Notes under the pieces: generated by a model
Seen by the model: only the letters and a program-made list of their open reading frames with translations
The model's database searches: none
What the model was told of the DNA's origin: nothing
Made by a program: the position numbers and the translations under genes
Source of the DNA: an uncultured Lachnospiraceae bacterium
Lineage (GTDB): Bacteria; Bacillota; Clostridia; Lachnospirales; Lachnospiraceae
Length of the DNA stretch: 64,000 bases
Reading direction: 5' to 3'
Assembly (NCBI GenBank): GCA_910578115.1
Contig: CAJTPO010000019.1
Span: 27,953 to 91,952, forward strand
Shown: in pieces, positions 16,169 to 24,320 of the stretch
How positions within the stretch are numbered: the first letter of the stretch is position 1
Layout of the letters: every line of letters begins with the position of its first letter

Positions 16169-17662
16169 TCACTGTTTCTTACAGAACACGGCAGGGTCCC
16201 ATACCACCAGATATCCCTGCATGGCAGCCGCTTTTCCAAGCTCCATACTCAGCTTTCGATACCCCGCCTCATCACAGTGAATCCCTGTAATATCCGCAAT
16301 ATATTTCCCGGCTTTCTTCCTGCCCCGCCCGCAGCGTATCATCCTTTCCCGGTAAGGCAGGCCTGTGATCTGTTCATATACTTCCCACAATGCCGGCGTT
16401 ACCTGCATACATCGAATATCCACGGCACAGACATCCTGTTTTAACACTGCGCGGTGTGTACTGCCGCCGCTGTATTCCTTCGGCAGACCCTCGTACATAC
16501 AACCGGCATCTTCGCGGTAAGCCCCATTACAGATCCTTCCACGTCCATCCAGAATCCGCCCTCCTGTTATTCCAACCTCACTCCTTACCGATAACAGATC
16601 CGGCAGATATGTGATCTCATAAAATCCCAGGTGTAATCCATGCTCCACTTCCGCCTGCCAGCCCCTTCTGCTGCAAAAATCCTGCAGCGCTCTTCTGCCT
16701 GCTTCGTAAGCATAAGATTTGCTGGCCGTGTTCTGTGCCGTAGATTCCTCATGGCATCTCCAATGATAAAGAACATGCGGTATATGAATCAACCTGTGCA
16801 TAAAATCCTGCACGGGAGTCGTCTGATACACTTCGTCCACCACCCGCAATACCAGATCATAATCCTGCGCTCCGTCATACTCCTCACGCAGTTTTAACCG
16901 CTTCAACAGCTCTGCCTGCACAGCCATGAAGTGACATATATAGTTATTAGACAAAATCAAATCCAGATTAAATCCCAATTTTCTGTGCGGTTGTCTATAA
17001 CTGCCGTTATTATCATGCCTGTTCTCAACGTCCTGTATACGGTCAGTACCGCAGATACAGGACGCCGTTGTGCCGTCACCCTCTTCATATTTATCTTCAT
17101 CCGAATATAACAGTACCGGAAGTTCTCCTTCTTCCGCAGCCTTATGTATGGCTGACGCCATATGGTATAGTGCATCCGGCGCAAGAAAGTCGTCATGATC
17201 AAGCAGCGCAATATAGTCTCCTGCCGCCATCTCTATCCCTGCATTGGTATTTCCCGCGATCCCTTTATTCTCCCGCAAATGTCTGTACCGGATACGCTCT
17301 TCTTCCGTCTCTTCCCGAATCGCCTCCACGGTTCGCTCCACCAATCCGCTTCCACTCGCATCCACAATGACCAGTTCCCATCTCTCATAGCTCTGTCTGC
17401 GCACGGAATCGATCATCTCCCGCAGGAATCGCTCTTTCGTCTCGTAGGCCGGTACCACGATACTGAACAGGTAAGGAAAGTCTGCCGTCTGAGCGCGCTG
17501 CATTTCCAGCACCGTCCCGGAAGGCTCCGTATAGTGATAATGATCCTTCCGTTCTTCCTCGATACGCTCCCTGGCCGCATAATACGCATGACAGATTCCG
17601 TTCTTTTTTAAATAGCGCACGGTCTTCTTTAAATTATCTCTGTTTAAAATCCCTTTTCCCAT
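16169..17662 (-). CDS. GT2 glycosyltransferase with variable C-terminal domain
   Basis: A 497-residue protein with an N-terminal family 2 domain: 'FSIVVPAYETKERFLREMIDSV', 'WELVIVDASGSG', 'NKGIAGNTNAGIEMAAGDYIALLDHDDFLAPDAL' (DHDD as metal site), 'NNYICHFMAVQAELLKRL' and 'GAQDYDLVLRVVDE'. The C-terminal 150 residues ('GITGGRILDGRGRICNG...') resemble the second half of tandem GT2 proteins without a full second domain. I place the start at 17662 (MGKGILNRDN); the ATG at 17692 lies within a hairpin and has GGAGG directly against it. It shares its DHDD layout with the protein at 19651-21645, so the two are likely paralogues acting on the same glycan. Confidence 0.83.
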   Translation of the reverse strand: MGKGILNRDNLKKTVRYLKKNGICHAYYAARERIEEERKDHYHYTEPSGTVLEMQRAQTADFPYLFSIVVPAYETKERFLREMIDSVRRQSYERWELVIVDASGSGLVERTVEAIREETEEERIRYRHLRENKGIAGNTNAGIEMAAGDYIALLDHDDFLAPDALYHMASAIHKAAEEGELPVLLYSDEDKYEEGDGTTASCICGTDRIQDVENRHDNNGSYRQPHRKLGFNLDLILSNNYICHFMAVQAELLKRLKLREEYDGAQDYDLVLRVVDEVYQTTPVQDFMHRLIHIPHVLYHWRCHEESTAQNTASKSYAYEAGRRALQDFCSRRGWQAEVEHGLHLGFYEITYLPDLLSVRSEVGITGGRILDGRGRICNGAYREDAGCMYEGLPKEYSGGSTHRAVLKQDVCAVDIRCMQVTPALWEVYEQITGLPYRERMIRCGRGRKKAGKYIADITGIHCDEAGYRKLSMELGKAAAMQGYLVVWDPAVFCKKQ

Positions 17663-17683
17663 AGTCCCGCTAAAACAACCATC

Positions 17684-17704
17684 GCCCTGCATCCTCCGCA
17701 GGGC
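17684..17704 (-). terminator. Perfect 7-bp hairpin with GGAGGAT loop, after the phosphohexomutase gene
   Basis: On the minus strand GCCCTGC and GCAGGGC enclose GGAGGAT; GATGGTTGTTTT follows. It can act as a weak terminator after the mutase gene or as a leader hairpin holding a Shine-Dalgarno-like loop ahead of the glycosyltransferase. Confidence 0.5.
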
Positions 17705-17810
17705 GACGATTTTCTCCCGATCTTAACATTTCACACGTGCGTCACACACGTCACATCTTTATCCATTAACAGTATCGCCTTCGCTGTCAGCTCCTCTGCT
17801 TCGTTCCTGA

Positions 17811-19532
17811 TCAGAGATACGCCTTCAGATCCTCCGTCAGCTTCTCCAGTCTCGCCTGCGCATCTTCCAGGCTCGTTCCCTTCACGCCCATATAGAACTT
17901 GATCTTCGGCTCCGTGCCGGACGGACGTGCACAGCACCAGGAATCGTTGGTGAGGTCGAAATACAGTACATTAGACTGTGGCAATCCCGTCTCTCCTGCC
18001 TCGCCGTTCTCCAGATTCAGCGTCTTACCGGTATTGTAATCTCTGAACTCCTTTACCTTCAGATCACCGAAGTTTTTCGGCGGATCGTTCCTGAGCTTAT
18101 CCATGATCTCCGCGATCTGCTTCGCGCCGTCGATTCCCTTCATGGTGATCGCATACTGACTCTCCTTGAAGTAACCGTACTTTTCATATAAGGTGATCAT
18201 CTGATCCCATACGGTCCTGCCGTTCTTCTTGCACCATGCCGCCATCTCACACAGACACATAACTGCAACAATGGCGTCCTTATCCCTCGCATGCGTACCG
18301 GCCAGACATCCGTAACTCTCCTCCAGACCGAATACATAATTGTTGGAACCGTCGCGCTCAAACAGCTTGATCTGTTCCCCGATATATTTAAAGCCTGTCA
18401 GCACCTCGATAAATTTCACCTTATAATCATCCGCGATGGCACGCGCCATGTTCGTGGTAACGATGGTAGTAACAAGCGCCGGATTCTCCGGCATCTTACC
18501 GGTGGCCGTTCTCTCTCTCAGGATATACTCCGCAATCAGCATACCTGACATATTTCCCGTAAAAGGCACATACTCACCGGACTTCGTATCCAGCGCGTAA
18601 ATACCCAGTCTGTCCGCATCCGGGTCTGTCGCCAGCACGATATCCGCATTCTTCTCTTTCGCCAGCTTGAGTGCCAGTGTAAATGCCCTGGGATCCTCCG
18701 GATTCGGATAATCAAGCGTGGTAAAATCAGGATCCGGCATCTCCTGCTCCGGTACTACATACACATTCTTAAAGCCCAGCTCCGAGAGAATCCTTCTCAC
18801 CGGCACATTTCCGGTGCCATTGAACGGAGAATAAACGATCTTCATATCCTCCGCCATCTCCTGGATCACTTCCGGATGGATAATCTGCTTCTTCAGCTCC
18901 ACCATGTACTTGTCGTCGATCTCCCTGCCGATCACCACATAGAGTCCGGCCTTCTTCGCCTCCTCCTTGTCCATGGTCTTCACCGCATGATAATCGGTCA
19001 CATTGTTCACTTCCGTAATAATCTCTTTATCTCTGGGAGCCGCCACCTGTGCACCGTCCTCCCAATAACACTTGTAACCGTTATACTCCGGCGGATTATG
19101 GCTGGCCGTGATCACGATACCGGAGATACAGCCCAGCTCACGCAGCGCGAAAGATAATTCCGGTGTCGGCCGCAGCGCATCAAACACATAGGCCCGGATC
19201 CCGTTCGCCGCCAGGCAAAGCGCCGCCTCATCCGCAAATTCAGGAGACATTCTTCTGGAATCGTAAGCGATCGCCACACCTTTCTCCTCGCCACCCTGTT
19301 TCTTTATGTAATTTGCAAGTCCCTGGGTCGCCTTCCGGACCGTATAGATGTTCATACGGTTCGTGCCCGCGCCGATCACACCACGCAGACCCCCTGTACC
19401 AAACTCAAGATCCTTGTAAAAGCGCTCTTCAATCTCTTTCTCATCGTCCTGGATCGCCAGAAGCTCCTGCTTCGTCGCATCGTCGAAATAAGAGTCCTCC
19501 ACCCAAAACTTAAATTGTTCCTGATATCCCAT
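17811..19532 (-). CDS. Phospho-sugar mutase (alpha-phosphoglucomutase type)
   Basis: Interconverts glucose-1-phosphate and glucose-6-phosphate (possibly other hexose phosphates), supplying glucose-1-phosphate for dTDP- and UDP-sugars. From the start at 19532 (MGYQEQFKFW, with GGAGG six bases upstream) it has about 573 residues, normal for the Gram-positive PgcA group. Key sites are the phosphoserine loop 'GIVITASHNPPEYNGYK', the Mg loop 'ATDPDADRLGIYA', the sugar loop 'GLEESYGCLAG' and the phosphate-binding 'WCCARPSGTEPKIKFYMGV'. An in-frame ATG at 19586 would add 18 residues without family support. It sits inside the glycan locus between two glycosyltransferase genes. Confidence 0.94.
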   Translation of the reverse strand: MGYQEQFKFWVEDSYFDDATKQELLAIQDDEKEIEERFYKDLEFGTGGLRGVIGAGTNRMNIYTVRKATQGLANYIKKQGGEEKGVAIAYDSRRMSPEFADEAALCLAANGIRAYVFDALRPTPELSFALRELGCISGIVITASHNPPEYNGYKCYWEDGAQVAAPRDKEIITEVNNVTDYHAVKTMDKEEAKKAGLYVVIGREIDDKYMVELKKQIIHPEVIQEMAEDMKIVYSPFNGTGNVPVRRILSELGFKNVYVVPEQEMPDPDFTTLDYPNPEDPRAFTLALKLAKEKNADIVLATDPDADRLGIYALDTKSGEYVPFTGNMSGMLIAEYILRERTATGKMPENPALVTTIVTTNMARAIADDYKVKFIEVLTGFKYIGEQIKLFERDGSNNYVFGLEESYGCLAGTHARDKDAIVAVMCLCEMAAWCKKNGRTVWDQMITLYEKYGYFKESQYAITMKGIDGAKQIAEIMDKLRNDPPKNFGDLKVKEFRDYNTGKTLNLENGEAGETGLPQSNVLYFDLTNDSWCCARPSGTEPKIKFYMGVKGTSLEDAQARLEKLTEDLKAYL

Positions 19533-19650
19533 TTTTCCCTCCATTTCCGAAGCGTTCCCGTTCTCTTCCACCACGCTCCTACACAATAAATCAACACCCT
19601 TATTTTACCACAAGGTTGTTCCATCAGCAAACCCATTTTGGAAATCTCTG

Positions 19651-21645
19651 TCAGATCTTCAACGCAAAATCACTCCGATCCAGAGAGAAGTTCACGTTAT
19701 AATAAGGATCCCCTTCCTCCAGAACTTCCTTCCACTTCGTCCGGAATGCTTCCGACTCTCTCTCATACCGTGCCGCCTTCTCCCCGGCGTTATCCAGACC
19801 ACGGGAAATCGACTCGAAATGATACAGCTCCGCAAATGGCGTAAACACATTGACATAGCCTGCTTTCCAGGCACGCACGCACAGGTCCACATCATTCAGG
19901 GAGACCGCAAAATCCTCATCCAACCCGCCAAGCTCCGTAAAAAGTGCCCGCTTCATCATCAGACAGGCTCCCGTCACCGCCATCACATTCTGCGCATAGC
20001 ACAGCCGGCCCATATAACCAAGATTGCTGCTGCTCACACGGTAATGGCTGTGTCCTGCCGTCCTGTGCGCTCCCAGCCCCAGCACCACGCCCGCATGCTG
20101 GATCGTCTTGTCTTCATAGTAGAGCTTCGCCCCCACCGCTCCCACATCCTCACGCTGGGCATACATTAACAGTTCCTCGATCCAATCCAGCGTAATCACC
20201 TTCGTGTCATTGTTGAGCAGCAGGATATACTCGCCCTGCGCATTCGCCACCCCCAGATTATTGATCCTGGAATAGTTAAAGTCGCCCTCATACGTGATCA
20301 CCCTGATATTGGCATTCTCCTGTATCTTCTTATAATAATTATAAATCTCATCGGTGGTGCTGTTATTCTCCACCACGATGATCTCATAATTGTCGTAAGT
20401 ACTCTTATCCAGGACCGAAGTGATACACCGCTGCAGATCCTCCAGATGATCCTTGTTCGGGATCACGATACTCACCTTCGGATTACCCGAGATCTCATAC
20501 TTGATCCGGAAAATAGTTTCAAAGGCCCTGGTCGAAATAATCTCGAAATTCTCAAATCCCTGCTGTCGTAAACTGGACGCCACCGCCCCCTTGGCCGCGT
20601 CAATGGCATAGCTCTTGGCGCTGATGTCGGAAGCCACACTGCCCGCATGGGAACGCCAGTAATAGAGTAACTTCGGCACATGAACCACACATTCGGCTTT
20701 CGCGGTCAGCCGCAGAATCATGTCATGGTCCTGGCTGCCGTCAAATTCCGAGCGGAACAGCGGCATACACTCCAGCAGTTTCCTGTCAAAAGCACTGAAA
20801 TGACAGATGTAATTATTGGCCCGCAGATTATCCGGAGCAAAATCCGGCTTAAAATGGAGCGTAATCATGTCGTCAATCGTCTTATTTCCCTGGAAAGTGG
20901 CCTCATCGCAATAAATATAGTCCGCTCCCTGCTCACAGATCACCTTCATATACTCATAGAGCACACTCGGGTGCAGCACGTCGTCATGATCAAACAGCGC
21001 GATATACTCACCGGTGGCCATATCCAGACAGGCATTGGTGTTGCCTGAGATTCCTTCGTTCTTAAGCAGTTTCCGATACCGGATCCTCTCATCCTTCGCT
21101 CCGTATTCCCTGCAGATTTGCCCCACCTCGGCATGCTCCGCATCGGAACCATCCGCCAGACACAATTCCCAGCCAGAATAAGTCTGCGCCGTCACCGACT
21201 CGATCGCCTGCCTTAAAAACTTCTCCGGCGTATTGTATAACGGTACCAAAATGCTAAATCTGACACTCCTGTCAAATCTGGTCTCCCGCTGCCGTCTCGC
21301 CTCCTCCGCATCCGGAAAACTGGCTGTCCCGTGCTGAGTCCGGGCCTTTCGCTCGATTCCTTTGGCATTCAGCTTCCGCAGAACCCCTTTCAGATCTCCG
21401 TACCTGCCCACCCGTTCCTTCGTGCGGTGTACCCAGTGTACCAGACTACGCAGCGGTTTAGACAGCCTCCAGAGTAATGTCCCCTTGATATCCGCCAGCT
21501 TCTTCTCCAGCTCTCTGTTCTTATATTCTTCGTCCGCCAACCGTCCATTTAAGAAGCGGTTCTTCTTCCGTTCCCGCTCATAGGCCTCCCGGTAAAACCG
21601 CAGGGCCTCCTCCTCCGTCATCCGGCTTTGCTCCTTTTGCTCCAT
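19651..21645 (-). CDS. Tandem GT2 glycosyltransferase (two catalytic domains)
   Basis: About 664 residues: an N-terminal charged coiled-coil region (1-60), a first GT2 domain ('FSILVPLYNTPEKFLRQAIESV', 'GISGNTNACLDMATGEYIALFDHDDVLHPSVLYEY', 'GSQDHDMILRLTAKAE') and a second from about residue 385 ('KVSIVIPNKDHLEDLQRCI', 'NYEIIVVENNSTTDE', 'NAQGEYILLLNNDTKVI', 'GGLDEDFAVSLNDVDLCVRAW'). The two domains could add alternating sugars of a repeat unit. The start at 21645 (MEQKEQSRMT) follows AAAGGAAAG and lies 30 bases after the preceding gene. Rhamnan-synthesis proteins share this tandem architecture, but the specificity is unknown. Confidence 0.9.
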   Translation of the reverse strand: MEQKEQSRMTEEEALRFYREAYERERKKNRFLNGRLADEEYKNRELEKKLADIKGTLLWRLSKPLRSLVHWVHRTKERVGRYGDLKGVLRKLNAKGIERKARTQHGTASFPDAEEARRQRETRFDRSVRFSILVPLYNTPEKFLRQAIESVTAQTYSGWELCLADGSDAEHAEVGQICREYGAKDERIRYRKLLKNEGISGNTNACLDMATGEYIALFDHDDVLHPSVLYEYMKVICEQGADYIYCDEATFQGNKTIDDMITLHFKPDFAPDNLRANNYICHFSAFDRKLLECMPLFRSEFDGSQDHDMILRLTAKAECVVHVPKLLYYWRSHAGSVASDISAKSYAIDAAKGAVASSLRQQGFENFEIISTRAFETIFRIKYEISGNPKVSIVIPNKDHLEDLQRCITSVLDKSTYDNYEIIVVENNSTTDEIYNYYKKIQENANIRVITYEGDFNYSRINNLGVANAQGEYILLLNNDTKVITLDWIEELLMYAQREDVGAVGAKLYYEDKTIQHAGVVLGLGAHRTAGHSHYRVSSSNLGYMGRLCYAQNVMAVTGACLMMKRALFTELGGLDEDFAVSLNDVDLCVRAWKAGYVNVFTPFAELYHFESISRGLDNAGEKAARYERESEAFRTKWKEVLEEGDPYYNVNFSLDRSDFALKI

Positions 21646-21674
21646 ACTGCAATCTTTCCTTTCCGAGTATCCTT

Positions 21675-24320
21675 TCAATCCGCTCTTTCCCGCCCGGCAA
21701 TCTCTATTTCTTTCCCGCTCCAGGCAAACGCCTTCTCGCCCGTCACCTGATTCGTACACAGCATACCGATCCGATACGTCCCGGCCTCCAGTTCCTCTTT
21801 TAAAACCCGGAGCACAAACCCTGCAAGCTCAATATGTTCCTCCCCGCGCAGACTTTCCACCACGTCCCTGCGCCGCCAGCCTGCCGGAACTGCCATATAG
21901 CCCGTCCCATCTCTGTAGGCCGCCTCGATTCCATCTGACCCGGCTTTCTTTTCATTTTTTCCTCTGCGTGGATCTTGCCGGCTGTGCCTGCAGGATCCCT
22001 GAATGCTTAATGATAGTTTACTATGAAAGTCTTCGACTTTCACAGCATGGATGGCCATGCGGCCCGCCCGACGACAGGCTGAGCATGATGGTAGTTTACT
22101 TTCAAACTTCTTCTGCAGCAGCAGCATCCTGTCATAGAGCGCATTATCCTCTCCCGGCACGTAGCACCACCCCATGATCCATACAATATCCGGTTCATCC
22201 GCCTGTATCTTATGCTGCATTTCCGCCCTGTCTACGATCAACTGCAGACGCTCCTCCCGGATATTCCTGAGCACCTCCCCCCGCAGAGGCATAACCTCCT
22301 TCGTACAAAGGGCATCCTCATGGTCAAATTTATAATTACAGCGATAATCCGAAGCATTGTCAATCAATGACTCATGATAAAAGGGATCCCGGCCGTTCAT
22401 TTGCGGATGTTTGTTATAAAGATGATCCTTCTCCTTTAACAGCCGCTCCCACTTATGCTCATCAAACTCATCCAGGCCACGGCTCAGCGACTCATGATGA
22501 TACAGCACGGCATCATTTCTCAGTACATTGTAATAGCCGGCCTCCGACAGCTTAAAGCAGAATTCCACATCATTATAAGATACTGCCATGGACTCATCAA
22601 ATCCGCCCACCTCTTCATACTTTTTCCTTGCCACCATCAGACATGCCGCCGTCACGCCTATCATATTACAGGTCACCCGGTTCCGGCCATAATAATAATC
22701 TCTGTCATCCTGGAAGGTCACCAGTTTATGGGACGGCCCGATCCGCAGATTCGTGATGCCCGCATGCTGAATCTGTCTCGTACCGGCATACCACAGTTTC
22801 GCTCCCACCGCCCCCGTGTGGGGCTGGATCGCCTGCCCTACCATCCGTCCCAGCCAGTTCTTCTCTATGATCTCTATATCGTCATTCAGAAATAACAGCA
22901 GGTCTCCCTGCGCGCGCGCTGCACCCAGATTACACATTCTGGAAAAGTTAAACGGCATTTCTTCATAGAGATAAAGGAATCGATATTCCTTCTGCAGTTT
23001 CTGCAGTCTGCTGCGGTTCTCCTCATTACTGCCATTGTCTACCACGATCCACTCATAACAATCATACAGCGTCCTCCTGCGGAATGATTTCAGGCACTGC
23101 TCCAGCACTTCCGGATGATCTTTAGAGGGAATCACCACCGACACAAACGGATGCGGATGAATATGCCGATCCGCACTCTGTGCACGCGCACATCGCTCCC
23201 TGCCGGATATGGTAGTATCGTAAACAATATGATAGATATCCGGTTCCGGTCCACACTGCAGGCTTCCTCTTTTCCCGCGCCTGTACAGCGCCGCCTCTCT
23301 CACAGCCGTATATTCCGCACCGGCCCCCGTCAGATACCGGCCTTCCTCCAGCTCCTGAATCAGGCACTCTTCTGCCCGGATAAATCTCTCTGCCTTTTCC
23401 TCACATGCCGCTATGACTTCTCTCTTCGTACTGTCCGGCTCATAGAGCTGATGAAAAAGCACCTGCGGGATATGTCCAATACTTTCAAAAACCCCTTCTC
23501 CCTTCAGCTGCTGCCTTCTCATCACCGCCTCTTCCAAATACAGACAAAGATTATAAAATCTTACAGCCTGCTCTACAGACTCCGTCTGAAAATATTCCGG
23601 CCGAACACCATCCTCCTGCAGTACCTCCGTCAGCAGTGCCTCCCGCACCGCCACAAGATGTCCCCAGTAATTATAAGATAACAGGGTATCTGGTGAATAG
23701 CATGGCTTAAACCATGGCTGCATGCGCTGTGACAGATCTTCCCAGTAAAAATCTTCATCCGTATAAGCTATAACACATGATTTTTTATTGTTAAAATATG
23801 ATTTAATTTCATCAAATGCCTTTGAACAGAGCACTCCACCGCCATAGGTCAAAAGTACAATGTCCGTTTCCGGCACGCGGACAGCTTCCCAGTCCCCCAC
23901 CGACACAGCATGCTCTCCGTACAGCTCCCGGCTCTCCTGCGAAGGCACCACACTGTCACCGACATCCTTCTGCCCGCCTCCCCGCACTCCATTTTCCCCC
24001 GACAGCCATACCTGATACGGCTGTTTCTGCCGCTGTACTTCCTGCATGTAACGCAGAAAACAGGCGTTCTTTACAGAACCCCTGTTTTTCTCCTTATACT
24101 GTTGCAGACGATCACACAGATCCCTGTGCAGATTCCGGAAAGGCACCGTTGCCTTCCAGAAGGGCGTCGCACAGATCCGCTCCAGATTATCGCGCAGATC
24201 CACCTGTCTTCGCTCCGTATCTGCAATCCGTTCCGCCAACACGATATTCTGTTTCCGTTCCGTCTCATAAGCCGCCGCATAATAGGCAGCCCAGCTGTAC
24301 TTTTCTGCTCCTCTGCTCAT
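21675..24320 (-). CDS. GT2 glycosyltransferase carrying an in-frame family A repeat
   Basis: An 881-residue protein. The N-terminal coiled coil (1-65) is followed by a region that looks like a degenerate first GT2 fold ('ETDIVLLTYGGGVLCSKAF', 'CVIAYTDEDFYWEDL') and an intact GT2 domain from about residue 395: 'FVSVVIPSKDHPEVLEQCL', 'YEWIVVDNGSNEENRSRL', 'AQGDLLLFLNDDIEII', 'GGFDESMAVSYNDVEFCFKL'. After about residue 740 a family A repeat adds 26 residues (KLPSCSACRR ... VKVEDFHS) between 'KKFES' and 'KLSLSIQ'; the frame is kept and the C-terminal domain continues ('GYMAVPAGWRRRDVVESL', 'GTYRIGMLCTNQ'). Its start overlaps the stop of the preceding gene by 4 bases (ATGA type), so they are translationally coupled. 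Confidence 0.88.
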   Translation of the reverse strand: MSRGAEKYSWAAYYAAAYETERKQNIVLAERIADTERRQVDLRDNLERICATPFWKATVPFRNLHRDLCDRLQQYKEKNRGSVKNACFLRYMQEVQRQKQPYQVWLSGENGVRGGGQKDVGDSVVPSQESRELYGEHAVSVGDWEAVRVPETDIVLLTYGGGVLCSKAFDEIKSYFNNKKSCVIAYTDEDFYWEDLSQRMQPWFKPCYSPDTLLSYNYWGHLVAVREALLTEVLQEDGVRPEYFQTESVEQAVRFYNLCLYLEEAVMRRQQLKGEGVFESIGHIPQVLFHQLYEPDSTKREVIAACEEKAERFIRAEECLIQELEEGRYLTGAGAEYTAVREAALYRRGKRGSLQCGPEPDIYHIVYDTTISGRERCARAQSADRHIHPHPFVSVVIPSKDHPEVLEQCLKSFRRRTLYDCYEWIVVDNGSNEENRSRLQKLQKEYRFLYLYEEMPFNFSRMCNLGAARAQGDLLLFLNDDIEIIEKNWLGRMVGQAIQPHTGAVGAKLWYAGTRQIQHAGITNLRIGPSHKLVTFQDDRDYYYGRNRVTCNMIGVTAACLMVARKKYEEVGGFDESMAVSYNDVEFCFKLSEAGYYNVLRNDAVLYHHESLSRGLDEFDEHKWERLLKEKDHLYNKHPQMNGRDPFYHESLIDNASDYRCNYKFDHEDALCTKEVMPLRGEVLRNIREERLQLIVDRAEMQHKIQADEPDIVWIMGWCYVPGEDNALYDRMLLLQKKFESKLPSCSACRRAGRMAIHAVKVEDFHSKLSLSIQGSCRHSRQDPRRGKNEKKAGSDGIEAAYRDGTGYMAVPAGWRRRDVVESLRGEEHIELAGFVLRVLKEELEAGTYRIGMLCTNQVTGEKAFAWSGKEIEIAGRERAD
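22019..22096 (-). repeat. Family A interspersed repeat, copy 2, inside a glycosyltransferase gene
   Basis: A full 78-bp unit in minus orientation, following a target GTA at 22097-22099 and ending in GTA. It differs from copy 1 at only a few bases (for example CCTGTCGTCGGG instead of CCTGCCGTCGGG). The gene reads straight through it without a stop. Confidence 0.93.
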
